Positions 1 to 7,542 of a stretch of 12,104 bases of DNA are shown here, in pieces (the first letter of the stretch is position 1; each line of letters begins with the position of its first letter). Below the pieces are notes generated by a model, which was not told the DNA's origin, searched no databases, and saw only the letters and a program-made list of their open reading frames with translations. Origin of the DNA: an uncultured Fidelibacterota bacterium (GTDB lineage Bacteria > Fidelibacterota > Marinisomatia > SCGC-AAA003-L08 > D37C17); the NCBI GenBank assembly GCA_913049525.1, contig CAJWYZ010000024.1:1-12104 (forward strand). Direction: 5' to 3'. A program made the translations under genes and the position numbers.

Positions 1-1
1 A

Positions 2-532
2 GCTAATAGTCAAGAGCTCCCAGATGTGCTTATAGCCTGCGTAGGTGGCGGCTCCAATGCAATGGGCATATTTCATCCCTTCTTAAATGATACTGTACGT
101 TTAGTGGGTGTAGAAGCTGCCGGGCACGGTGTAGATACGGATGCTCATGCCGCAACCATGACCAAGGGCGAATTTGGTGTGCTTCACGGGTCGGCCAGTT
201 ATTTATTGCAAACAGGTGATGGCCAGGTAAAATTGCCACATTCGATTTCTGCAGGATTAGATTATCCCGGTGTTGGTCCTGAGCATAGCTATTTAAAATC
301 GTCAGAGCGAGTGGAATATGTATCTGCAACTGATGATGAGGCTATAGAGGCGTTCCAATGGCTATCTGAGAAAGAAGGAATACTTCCTGCGCTGGAATCA
401 TCCCATGCATTATCATTCTTAAAACAAAGGGATAATAATGTTCAAAAAGATGAAAATGTAATCATTTGTCTATCGGGACGAGGTGATAAAGATGTGCATA
501 CTGTGGCTGATTATTTGGGAAGGAAGTTTTGA
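2..532 (+). CDS. trpB: Tryptophan synthase beta chain, C-terminal part (5' end outside window)
   Basis: This is the C-terminal 176 residues of the PLP-dependent beta subunit, which condenses indole with L-serine to give L-tryptophan in the cytosolic alpha2-beta2 complex. The frame is open from the window edge. The GTG at 26 is an internal Val, so the gene is cut by the window and not short. The glycine loop GGGSNA (nt 44-61) binds the PLP phosphate. Further on come [13 protein letters not shown] and, near the C-terminus, LSGRGDKD (nt 470-493), whose Ser is the family's partner for the pyridine nitrogen. The PLP lysine lies upstream of the window. About 400 aa is usual for the family, so slightly under half is visible. 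The ordinary LESSHAL motif suggests the standard TrpB1 type. trpA follows after an unusually long 92-nt gap. Confidence 0.97.
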   Translation, partial: ANSQELPDVLIACVGGGSNAMGIFHPFLNDTVRLVGVEAAGHGVDTDAHAATMTKGEFGVLHGSASYLLQTGDGQVKLPHSISAGLDYPGVGPEHSYLKSSERVEYVSATDDEAIEAFQWLSEKEGILPALESSHALSFLKQRDNNVQKDENVIICLSGRGDKDVHTVADYLGRKF

Positions 533-548
533 GTATAAGATGTAACCG

Positions 549-609
549 CAAAGATCGCTGGGCACACGGAGATATTTAAAGAGATTCTCTGTTATTGCTA
601 TGCCCTTTG
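549..609. repeat. Degenerate nested inverted repeat between trpB and trpA
   Basis: The 92-nt trpB-trpA spacer can fold back on itself. CAAAG (549-553) pairs with CTTTG (605-609). GGCA (561-564) pairs with TGCC (601-604). ACGGAGA (566-572) pairs with TCTCTGT (586-592) through one G-T wobble. The intervening bulges are asymmetric (7 nt and 8 nt). The purine-rich left arm and pyrimidine-rich right arm resemble the dispersed 'CGCAAAG...CACGGAG' palindromes known from several bacterial phyla. Here it would be a decayed copy. It has no T-run, so it is a poor intrinsic terminator, but it could act as an mRNA processing or stability element. No open frame of note occupies the spacer. Confidence 0.5.
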
Positions 610-624
610 TATTAAAATAAAACA

Positions 625-1398
625 ATGAATAGAATTCAGAAAATATTTCAGGATAGAACTGAAAAAGTGATTCCATTTCTTACTGCAGGCTACCCCTCGA
701 AAAAGGATACAGCGCAGATGGTTTTGGCCGCAGAGAAGTCAGGTGCTGCCATGGTGGAATTGGGAATGCCATTTTCTGATCCATTAGCCGATGGACCCAT
801 TATTCAAGCTGCCAGTCAAAAAGCCATTGAAAATGGAGTGAATATCAGTTGGATTTTAGAGGTGGTGACAGAAATTCGCAGAGAATCAGAAATTCCTCTG
901 GCGCTTATGGGATATATTAATCCCATAATAAATTATGGAATAGGAAAGTTTATTCATGACTGCAAATTGGCGGGGGTTGATGGTTTAATTATTCCTGACC
1001 TTCCCCCTGAAGAGGCAACTGAATTATTACAAGTAGCGAATGATGCGGGAATTTGTATTATTCTCTTGGTGGCTCCCAATACTGGAAATGAGAGAATTAG
1101 GGAAATTTCTAAATTGGCGGGATCTTTGATTTATTGCGTAGCTATTTTAGGAATAACTGGAGAAGCCGGAGCAGATAGAGGTGAATTACAACAATATTTG
1201 AAGCGGGTGGAAGAAAATAGTGAATGTCCTTTTGTGGTGGGTTTTGGGATTAAAGAGAGAGCAGATGTAGTTGAAATAAACCGCATGGCGCATGGCGCTG
1301 TGGTTGGCTCTGCAATTATAGAGCAGTTGCAGAATTCTAATGAACCCGTTAATGTCATTAATGATTATATAAGAAAATTAACCAAAGGTACTGAATGA
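625..1398 (+). CDS. trpA: Tryptophan synthase alpha chain
   Basis: A TIM-barrel lyase of 257 aa, near the usual ~260-270. It cleaves indole-3-glycerol phosphate to indole and glyceraldehyde-3-phosphate and channels indole to TrpB. The two catalytic acids are visible: Glu45 in VELGMPFSDP and Asp56 in ADGPIIQ. The FLTAGYPS strand near residue 18, MGYINPI and the C-terminal phosphate-binding VVGFGIK and GAVVGSAII loops are also present. The segment before the phosphate loop reads VAILGITG where many homologues have a SRxGVTG-type sequence, a mild departure. The ATG at 625 gives the expected N-terminus, although no clear Shine-Dalgarno precedes it. The stop overlaps the next start (ATGA at 1395-1398), suggesting coupling with the dehydratase. 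Confidence 0.97.
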   Translation: MNRIQKIFQDRTEKVIPFLTAGYPSKKDTAQMVLAAEKSGAAMVELGMPFSDPLADGPIIQAASQKAIENGVNISWILEVVTEIRRESEIPLALMGYINPIINYGIGKFIHDCKLAGVDGLIIPDLPPEEATELLQVANDAGICIILLVAPNTGNERIREISKLAGSLIYCVAILGITGEAGADRGELQQYLKRVEENSECPFVVGFGIKERADVVEINRMAHGAVVGSAIIEQLQNSNEPVNVINDYIRKLTKGTE

Positions 1399-1967
1399 AA
1401 ATAGGAATACAGGGTGGTAAGGGAAGTTTCAGCGAAGAAGCTGCCAAAACATTTGCCAAAAACCATGGAGTTAAAGATTATGAAATAGTGTATTTGATTT
1501 CATCAATGGCTGTTTTAGAAGGTATTGAATCAGAGTCCGTTAAATTTGGAATTTTCGCTATGGAAAATGCACAGGGAGGAGTCGTGATCGAATCCGTGGA
1601 AGCTTTGGCGGAGCATCGCTGTAAAATTATAGAAATGTTTCATATATTGGTAAACCAAAACCTATTGGCATTACCTGGAATTCATGTGGGAGATATTACG
1701 GAAATACATTCTCATCAACAGGCATTGAGGCAATGTAAGGATTATTTATCAGAACATTTTTGGACACGTCCTCTCATTGAAGCAGATGATACTGCTGAGG
1801 CTGCCCGGCGTCTCAGTGAAGGGAAATTACCAAAAACAGCAGGTGTGGTGGGGAGTGATTATTGTGCAGAGCTTTATGACCTTAGTATTGTTCATGAGGC
1901 AATTCACGATTTGAAGAATAATCTCACCTTATTTTTAGGGGTAGAAAAAATGGGGAATGAGAAATGA
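1395..1967 (+). CDS. pheA: Prephenate (or arogenate) dehydratase domain protein without ACT domain
   Basis: The 190-aa protein matches the catalytic domain of prephenate dehydratase, which turns prephenate into phenylpyruvate in the Phe branch. Visible motifs are GIQGGKGSFSEEAA (4-17), MENAQGGVV (57-64, the usual IENSxxGSV), IHSHQQALRQC (104-114) and DTAEAAR (132-138). It ends right after the catalytic domain, so the ~80-aa C-terminal ACT domain that senses phenylalanine in typical enzymes is absent, as is an N-terminal chorismate mutase domain. The family's catalytic Thr-Arg-Phe appears as Thr178-Leu179-Phe180, so the arginine is missing. The usual THCLL-type motif is NQNLLALPG. It overlaps trpA and tyrA by 4 nt each, and the context strongly supports a role in Phe synthesis. 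The exact substrate and whether it is active are uncertain. Confidence 0.85.
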   Translation: MKIGIQGGKGSFSEEAAKTFAKNHGVKDYEIVYLISSMAVLEGIESESVKFGIFAMENAQGGVVIESVEALAEHRCKIIEMFHILVNQNLLALPGIHVGDITEIHSHQQALRQCKDYLSEHFWTRPLIEADDTAEAARRLSEGKLPKTAGVVGSDYCAELYDLSIVHEAIHDLKNNLTLFLGVEKMGNEK

Positions 1968-2683
1968 AAAAAGTAGGCATTATTGGGTATGGTCGATTTG
2001 GTAAAGTGCTGGCAGACCTCCTTATAAATCAATATGAGGTGAAAGTATACGATCCCCAGAATCAGGCAGGTGAATTGGCTGCCGAATTAGATGTTGTATT
2101 AGAGTCTGTTTTAGTATTTGTTGCGGTACCCATCCGTGCATTTGAAACCGTAATAGGAGAAATAGCAGAATATAAATTGTATAATACAACTATAGTGGAC
2201 GTATGTTCTGTTAAAGTGTATCCTGTTGAAATTATGGAAAAAACGTTGCCAGAGCATGTGGGGATTATTGCTTGTCACCCCCATTTTGGGCCTGATTCTT
2301 ACTCGCCTTTTAAAGAATTAAAGACTACTCTGTATCCGGTGCGTGATACTTATAATAGATATAATGAATTAAAAGAGTTTTTTGAAAACCAGTCAATTCG
2401 AACTATCCAATTATCTCCTGATGAGCATGATAAAATGGCGGCTTCAAGTCAGGGAATTACCCATTTTATTGGTAGGGTGCTTAATGAGTCGGGAGTGGTA
2501 TCCACTCAAATTAATACTTTGGGATTTAATGATTTATTAGCTGTTATTGAGCAGACTTGTAATGATAGTTGGGATTTATTTCGGGATCTGCAAAAGTACA
2601 ATCCATATACCAATGAAATGATAGATAATCTTATAGGTGAAATTAGCAAACTGCATAAGCAAATAAAGGCAAATGAAGATTAG
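1964..2683 (+). CDS. tyrA: TyrA-family prephenate/arogenate dehydrogenase
   Basis: A 239-aa NAD(P)-dependent oxidative decarboxylase for the Tyr branch. The Rossmann loop GYGRFG (8-13) is followed by an acidic Asp30 at the end of the second strand (VYD), which by general rule favours NAD over NADP. The substrate site has DVCSVK (79-84), the catalytic HPHFGPDS (105-112) and an EHD...SSQGITHFIGR block (154-171). The body resembles plant-type arogenate dehydrogenases, including a C-terminal stretch with a DSWDLF and YNP pattern. Asp156 sits where, as I recall, an acidic residue is linked to arogenate use, so arogenate may be the substrate. No ACT or chorismate mutase domain is attached. The start overlaps pheA by 4 nt and the stop runs 11 nt into aroA. 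Confidence 0.92.
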   Translation: MKKVGIIGYGRFGKVLADLLINQYEVKVYDPQNQAGELAAELDVVLESVLVFVAVPIRAFETVIGEIAEYKLYNTTIVDVCSVKVYPVEIMEKTLPEHVGIIACHPHFGPDSYSPFKELKTTLYPVRDTYNRYNELKEFFENQSIRTIQLSPDEHDKMAASSQGITHFIGRVLNESGVVSTQINTLGFNDLLAVIEQTCNDSWDLFRDLQKYNPYTNEMIDNLIGEISKLHKQIKANED

Positions 2684-3917
2684 TGGAAATATCAATTTGC
2701 CAGGTGACAAGTCAATATCTCATCGGGCACTTATGTTTGCATCGTTGACTGATGGAGAGTGTATTATTAACAATATATCCACAGGTGAAGATGTAGAAAC
2801 TACACGAAAATGTCTTGGGCAATGTGGTATTCTAAGTCAAAAATTTGGTAATAAAGTTCAAATTACTGGAGGCGCATTTTCAACCCCTGAACTACCATTA
2901 GATTGTGGAAATTCTGGAACCAGTATTCGATTATTAGCTGGATTACTTTCCGGAAAAGGTATTACCGCAGAATTTATTGGTGATACATCTCTTTCTAAGC
3001 GTCCAATGAATAGAATTATAGAGCCTTTAAATGAAATGGGAGTAGAGATTGGATCAAATAATGGATACCTTCCTTTGACAATTAAACCAAATATGCTGAA
3101 GGGGCTTTCTTTTTCACCTTCTATTGCATCGGCACAGGTGAAATCATGTATAATGTTAGCAGGATTAGGCGGTGAAGGTGAAACGATAATTAATGAGAAA
3201 ATAAAAACACGAGATCATTCTGAAATAATATTAGAGGAATTGGGAGCACCAGTTTCATCAAATAGTGCAATAAGAATAAAAAATTTAGAAAAGCCCTTAC
3301 AACCATTTAATATGACGGTACCTGGAGATCCTTCCTCGGCAGCATTTTTCGCAGCAGCAGCAGCTATAATTCCAAACTCTTCAATTACAATTACCAATGT
3401 GTTGGCAAATCCAACCAGAGTTGGTTTTTTTGATATACTTGAAAAAATGGGTGGAGGCGTAGAATGGAAAAATATACATAAGGAATGTGGTGAATTGGTG
3501 GGAGATGTACATGTGTACTTTGCACCTTTGAATGGTATTGATATTACAGTAGAAATGGTACCATCTGTTATTGATGAACTCCCAATTATTGCCATATTAG
3601 CTACTCAGGCAGATGGACCCACTTCCGTTTCAGGTGCAGAAGAATTGCGAGTAAAAGAATGTGACAGAATAAAAGCAGTTTGTGAAAATCTATTGGCAAT
3701 GGGGGGTAAAATCATTGAAAGGAAAGACGGTTTTATTATAGATCAGTCTAATAGATTACATGATACAAATATAATAACATATGGTGATCATAGAATTGCC
3801 ATGTCTTTTACTATTGCAGGACTGCTTACGGAAGGAAGAAATAAATTAGATGATGAGGCTTGTATTAATATTTCTTTTCCAGAATTTCATAAAGTATTGA
3901 CAGAAGTTATGGGATGA
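2673..3917 (+). CDS. aroA: 3-phosphoshikimate 1-carboxyvinyltransferase (EPSP synthase)
   Basis: EPSP synthase transfers the enolpyruvyl group of PEP to shikimate-3-phosphate (step 6 of the shikimate pathway). At 414 aa it is near the usual ~430. Key motifs are PGDKSISHRA (10-19), CGNSGTSIR (78-86), KRPM (109-112), SAQVK (153-157), RDHSE (180-184), PGDPSSAAF (217-225), NPTR (246-249), IDELP with Asp301, RVKECDR (326-332) and GDHRIAMS (371-378). The combination GDKS, SAQVK, RDHSE and NPTR matches the published class II EPSPS signature. However, the glycine of the GNSGTS loop is retained where the well-known CP4 enzyme has alanine. An AAAGG lies close upstream of the ATG at 2673. It overlaps tyrA by 11 nt and aroE by 4 nt. 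Confidence 0.97.
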   Translation: MKISGNINLPGDKSISHRALMFASLTDGECIINNISTGEDVETTRKCLGQCGILSQKFGNKVQITGGAFSTPELPLDCGNSGTSIRLLAGLLSGKGITAEFIGDTSLSKRPMNRIIEPLNEMGVEIGSNNGYLPLTIKPNMLKGLSFSPSIASAQVKSCIMLAGLGGEGETIINEKIKTRDHSEIILEELGAPVSSNSAIRIKNLEKPLQPFNMTVPGDPSSAAFFAAAAAIIPNSSITITNVLANPTRVGFFDILEKMGGGVEWKNIHKECGELVGDVHVYFAPLNGIDITVEMVPSVIDELPIIAILATQADGPTSVSGAEELRVKECDRIKAVCENLLAMGGKIIERKDGFIIDQSNRLHDTNIITYGDHRIAMSFTIAGLLTEGRNKLDDEACINISFPEFHKVLTEVMG

Positions 3918-4729
3918 AACAATTTGCAGTTATAGGTAATCCCATTGGACATAGTCTAAGTCCCTATCTTCACAACTTTGTTTATAATTCGCTTGGTATA
4001 GATGCTGTTTATGAGAGGAAACGAGTATTAAAAAGTGAATTGCCTCAAATAATAAATCTTATCAAAAATGGAGACCTCTCAGGTATAAACGTAACCATTC
4101 CCCATAAAGAGAATATTATGGAGTATTTGGATAATATAAATCCTAGGGCACGATCAATTGGGGCAGTAAATATTATCATTAATAATGGAAATAAATTAAT
4201 TGGCAATAATACGGATTGGTTTGGTTTTTTAATGGCGCTAAAAAAAAATAGAATTGACCCCGCAAATAAAGAAGTGATTGTTTTGGGTGCAGGAGGGACA
4301 GCAAAAGCTATTTTATTTGCCCTGAAACAATCGGGAGTAAATAAAATTGTACTGCTAAATAGAACCCTGCAAAAGGCGGAGGAATTAAAGGAAGATATTG
4401 TATTTCCCTATCCGTTAACACATCTAGCAAAAATGATAAAGAACGATTCCATCATAATCAATACCACTCCAATAGGGATGCAATCTGCACAATCACCCAT
4501 TGATCTAGGATTGATACATAAAAACCAGACTTTAATAGATGTTATTTATACCCCATTTGAAACGGCTTTCTTAAAATTAGGCAAAAAGATTGGAGCAAAA
4601 ACACTCAATGGTTTGGATATGTTTATTTATCAGGGTTTAACTTCAATTGATTTGTGGTTTGGGAAAGATATTTCAAATCAAGTAAATTTCACACAATTAA
4701 AAACTTATTTAGAGAGCAAGTTATGTTAG
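3914..4729 (+). CDS. aroE: Shikimate dehydrogenase
   Basis: This NADP(H)-dependent enzyme reduces 3-dehydroshikimate to shikimate (step 4). At 271 aa it has the normal length. The substrate domain shows GNPIGHSLSPYLHN (8-21, with both shikimate-binding serines), NVTIPHKE (59-66, catalytic Lys65), GAVN (83-86) and NNTDWFGF (98-105, catalytic Asp101). The nucleotide-binding domain has GAGGTAKA (125-132) and NRT (149-151), the latter typical of NADPH binding, then NTTPIGM (183-189) and YQG near residue 240. Every key residue I checked is present. It starts inside the aroA stop (ATGA, 4-nt overlap), and its last seven bases overlap the start of aroC. Confidence 0.97.
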   Translation: MKQFAVIGNPIGHSLSPYLHNFVYNSLGIDAVYERKRVLKSELPQIINLIKNGDLSGINVTIPHKENIMEYLDNINPRARSIGAVNIIINNGNKLIGNNTDWFGFLMALKKNRIDPANKEVIVLGAGGTAKAILFALKQSGVNKIVLLNRTLQKAEELKEDIVFPYPLTHLAKMIKNDSIIINTTPIGMQSAQSPIDLGLIHKNQTLIDVIYTPFETAFLKLGKKIGAKTLNGLDMFIYQGLTSIDLWFGKDISNQVNFTQLKTYLESKLC

Positions 4730-5883
4730 CAAAAATAAAATACCTTACAGCCGGTGAATCTCATGGGAAGGGTTTATTGGGAATAATCGATGGTTTACCT
4801 GCCGGATTAGATATTTCTGAAGAGGATATCTCGCAGCAGTTATTCCGACGCCAACAGGGACATGGGCGGGGTGGACGGATGAAAATTGAAACTGACTATG
4901 CGGAAATTTATTCCGGTGTGCGTCATGGAAAATCTATAGGCAGTCCAATAGGATTGGTACTACTTAATAAAGACTTTGAGAACTGGACACAGAAAATGTC
5001 TACTACTCCGGTTAGTGAAGATGTGAAAAAAGTAACTCTGCCTAGGCCAGGCCATGCAGATTTGGCTGGTGTACAAAAATTTGATTTTGATGATATTCGA
5101 AATGTGTTGGAACGATCTTCTGCTCGGGAAACTGCTATGCGGGTGGCGCTGGGAACGATTTGCAGGAAGTTACTAAAAGATACTGGGATTGAAGTGGGCA
5201 GCCGGGTGACGCAGATTTACAATGTGAAAGATGAAACGCCCATCCCGGAAGGTATTACTCCGGAAGCTTTAAATGAAATAGCGGATAAATCATCCGTCCG
5301 CTGTCTGGATAAAAATACAGAAACTGAAATGATTGCAGCCATTGATAATGCCAAGGCAGAGGGAGATTCAGTTGGGGGCATTTTTGAAGTTATAGCCACA
5401 GGGCTCCCATATGGTTTAGGTTCCCATACCCAGTGGGATCAAAAACTCCATGCCCGGATCGCAGAATCCATTATGTCTGTAAATGCATTTAAGGGGATTG
5501 AAATTGGTATGGGTTTTGATCAAGCAGGGAAGTTAGGCAGTGAAGTCCATGATGAAATCGGTTGGGATGGCGAAAAATATATCCGTCACTCCAATAATGC
5601 TGGTGGAATTGAAGGGGGCATGAGCAATGCTCAGCCCATTGTCATCCGGGCGGTGATGAAACCCATACCCACACTCATCAAACCTCTGCGCTCTGTAGAT
5701 ATACAAACTAAAGAAGATAAGCTGGCTCATAAGGAGCGAACGGACTCCTGCTCCGTACCGGCTGCTTCCATTGTGGCAGAATCTATGCTCTGTTTTGTCT
5801 TGGCAGATGCAATGTTGGAAAAGTTTGGCGGTGATACCATGGAACAATTGAAAGCACATATTAAAGTTTCAGGTAAATACTAA
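4723..5883 (+). CDS. aroC: Chorismate synthase
   Basis: Chorismate synthase uses reduced FMN to convert EPSP into chorismate (step 7), the branch point for Trp, Phe and Tyr. I place the start at the ATG at 4723 because the family begins a few residues before the GESHGKGL motif (11-18), giving a normal 386 aa. The frame stays open to an upstream ATG at 4654, but those 23 extra codons lie in the aroE tail and look non-native. Signature blocks are FRRQQGHGRGGRMKIE (41-56), GVRHGKSIGSPI (65-76), LPRPGHADLAG (106-116, with His111), ERSSARETAMR (130-140), SNNAGGIEGGMSNAQP (290-305) and RTDSC (339-343). A weak AGAG lies upstream. It overlaps aroE by 7 nt. Confidence 0.97.
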   Translation: MLAKIKYLTAGESHGKGLLGIIDGLPAGLDISEEDISQQLFRRQQGHGRGGRMKIETDYAEIYSGVRHGKSIGSPIGLVLLNKDFENWTQKMSTTPVSEDVKKVTLPRPGHADLAGVQKFDFDDIRNVLERSSARETAMRVALGTICRKLLKDTGIEVGSRVTQIYNVKDETPIPEGITPEALNEIADKSSVRCLDKNTETEMIAAIDNAKAEGDSVGGIFEVIATGLPYGLGSHTQWDQKLHARIAESIMSVNAFKGIEIGMGFDQAGKLGSEVHDEIGWDGEKYIRHSNNAGGIEGGMSNAQPIVIRAVMKPIPTLIKPLRSVDIQTKEDKLAHKERTDSCSVPAASIVAESMLCFVLADAMLEKFGGDTMEQLKAHIKVSGKY

Positions 5884-5933
5884 TGAAAAATTATATAATG
5901 GATTAGCTATTGGCTTTGGATTCCAAGTTATAG

Positions 5934-6476
5934 ATGTTGACTAGTAAATCAACAGAAAATCTCTTCCTCATTGGGATGATGGGTAGCTGGAAGTCCACAG
6001 TGGGTCGGAAACTGGCAGAGGCTCTCAAACTGGAATTTATTGATACAGATGATGCCATTGAAGAAATGACTGAAATGAAGGTGGCTGATATTTTCAGGGA
6101 ATTCGGTGAAGAGAAATTTCGAGAAATGGAAACGGCTTTTTTTGTGGAGAAAGCAAAGCAAAAGGGACAGTTATTCTCAACAGGAGGTGGAATTATTTTG
6201 AGTGCTGAAAATAGAAAAGTACTACAGGAAAATGGTATTACCTTTCTCTTGGATGCAACTCCTCAGACACTAGCCAATCGAATTCATAATACTACTAAAC
6301 GGCCACTACTTTCAGATTCTGATAATTTAGAAGAACGACTTCAGAATATATGGAATGATCGTCATCAATTGTATATTGACTATGCAGACCACGTTATTAA
6401 TACAGATAATCTGGAACCACCTCAGGTTTTAGCAGAAATATTAAATATTCTGGAAGTATCTAATGCAGACCATTAG
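5934..6476 (+). CDS. aroK: Shikimate kinase with atypical P-loop (Trp for Gly)
   Basis: Shikimate kinase phosphorylates shikimate at O3 with ATP (step 5). The 180 aa fit the family. Shikimate-site residues are in place: IDTDD (36-40, with Asp37 and Asp39), FREME with Arg63 (62-66), STGGGI with Gly84-86, and the lid arginine in TKRPLLSD (121-128, Arg123). A base-contacting NDRHQLY (141-147) is also seen. The P-loop reads GMMGSWKST (14-22): the glycine immediately before the Walker A lysine is tryptophan (TGG codon). The frame is shut by a TAG just upstream of the ATG at 5934, which supports that start, though no Shine-Dalgarno is evident. A 50-nt gap separates it from aroC, and the 3' end overlaps aroB by 14 nt. 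Confidence 0.93.
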   Translation: MLTSKSTENLFLIGMMGSWKSTVGRKLAEALKLEFIDTDDAIEEMTEMKVADIFREFGEEKFREMETAFFVEKAKQKGQLFSTGGGIILSAENRKVLQENGITFLLDATPQTLANRIHNTTKRPLLSDSDNLEERLQNIWNDRHQLYIDYADHVINTDNLEPPQVLAEILNILEVSNADH

Positions 6477-7542
6477 TGTGCCCCTTCAAAATCGCTCTTA
6501 TCCCATCTGGATAGAAAAGGGACTTTTGATAAAACTACCCGAATTGTTAAAGCCCATGAATCAAGGGCAGAAATGGGTAATATTTTCTCAGAATGAAATA
6601 ATTAGTTTATACGGTAATTCACTGTACAAGGGATTAAAATCTACAGGATTCCAAGTTGAATTAGTTGTTTTTCCCGATGGTGAAAAGGCAAAATCTCTTA
6701 ATGAATTAGAAGGAATATTTTCCCAGTTAATTGGTATGGGCTGTGATAGATCATCCACATTCTTAGCATTAGGAGGTGGTGTTGTGGGAGATGCCACAGG
6801 ATTCATTGCTGCATCCTTTATGCGGGGAGTAGACTATATTCAAATCCCTACAACCTTATTGGCAATGGTTGACTCCTCCATAGGTGGAAAAACCGGTGTG
6901 AATTTGCTGGATGGTAAAAACCTGGTGGGAGCCATCTGGCAGCCCAAAGCTGTTGTGATAGATATTGAACTATTAAAATCTCTACAGGAGCGAGAAATCA
7001 TATCTGCAATGGGGGAAGTCCTAAAATATGGTGCTATTTTAGACCGTAATCTCTTTGAGGTGGTTGCAGAGAATTTAAATGATATTCTAAATTTATCAAA
7101 ACCTGAATTGTTAACAGAAGTGATTGGCAGATGTGCCAAATTAAAAGCTGATGTGGTGGTAGAAGACGAACGTGAAGGTGGAAAACGGAGAATTCTGAAT
7201 TTTGGACATACCATAGGTCATGCCCTTGAAACCCATTTTGGATTTGAAACTCTCCGCCATGGAGAAGCAGTAGCATATGGGATGCTGGCGGCAGGAAAGC
7301 TTTCAAATGAAGATGGAAGATTGGAGATTGAAGATTTTGAGTTGTTACAAACTACCATTAAAAAATTACCATTGCCCAAACTGCCTGAATTTGATGCTGA
7401 AAATATTCTGAAAATAATACAGAGGGATAAAAAAGTAAAGGACAGAAAAATAAATTTTGTACTATTGGAAGCAATTGGAAAAACGGTTATTGTGGATAGT
7501 ATTGAAAAGGAATCTATTATTAAAGCAATGGAGAGTTTATGA
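6463..7542 (+). CDS. aroB: 3-dehydroquinate synthase
   Basis: This NAD- and metal-dependent cyclase converts DAHP to 3-dehydroquinate (step 2). At 359 aa it matches the usual bacterial length. Motifs in order are PDGEKAKS (71-78), LGGGVVGDATGFIAA (103-117, NAD binding), IPTTLLAMVDSSIGGKTGVN (128-147), KNLVGAIWQP (152-161) and the three metal ligands Glu185 (GEVLKYG), His249 (NFGHTIGHALE) and His266 (RHGEAVAYGM). All catalytic positions I can recognise are intact. A GGAAG six bases before the ATG at 6463 supports that start, although it makes a 14-nt overlap with aroK. The stop overlaps the aroQ start (ATGA). Confidence 0.98.
   Translation: MQTISVPLQNRSYPIWIEKGLLIKLPELLKPMNQGQKWVIFSQNEIISLYGNSLYKGLKSTGFQVELVVFPDGEKAKSLNELEGIFSQLIGMGCDRSSTFLALGGGVVGDATGFIAASFMRGVDYIQIPTTLLAMVDSSIGGKTGVNLLDGKNLVGAIWQPKAVVIDIELLKSLQEREIISAMGEVLKYGAILDRNLFEVVAENLNDILNLSKPELLTEVIGRCAKLKADVVVEDEREGGKRRILNFGHTIGHALETHFGFETLRHGEAVAYGMLAAGKLSNEDGRLEIEDFELLQTTIKKLPLPKLPEFDAENILKIIQRDKKVKDRKINFVLLEAIGKTVIVDSIEKESIIKAMESL

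Noticed and set aside
26..532. TrpB gene starting at the GTG at 26
   Set aside because: The same frame is open to the window edge and encodes conserved TrpB residues upstream of 26, so the GTG is an internal valine of a gene cut by the window.
3215..3595. 126-aa minus-strand open frame antisense to aroA
   Set aside because: It is a shadow of a well-supported aroA with no recognisable domain. The serine/isoleucine-rich composition follows from the opposite strand.
5533..5859. 108-aa minus-strand open frame antisense to aroC
   Set aside because: It is opposite conserved chorismate synthase signatures, and its sequence is low in any recognisable motif.
4654..5883. Longer chorismate synthase starting at 4654
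   Set aside because: The extra 23 codons lie inside the aroE coding region and precede the conserved MLAKIKYLTAGESHG start. The ATG at 4723 fits the family.
5883..5906. Seven-codon minigene ATG...TAG after the aroC stop, as a possible leader peptide
   Set aside because: It has no run of regulatory codons, no terminator/antiterminator pair before aroK and no ribosome site, so it is most likely chance.
6840..7306. Overlapping minus-strand open frames antisense to aroB (to 124 aa)
   Set aside because: They lie opposite highly conserved 3-dehydroquinate synthase motifs and have no family resemblance.
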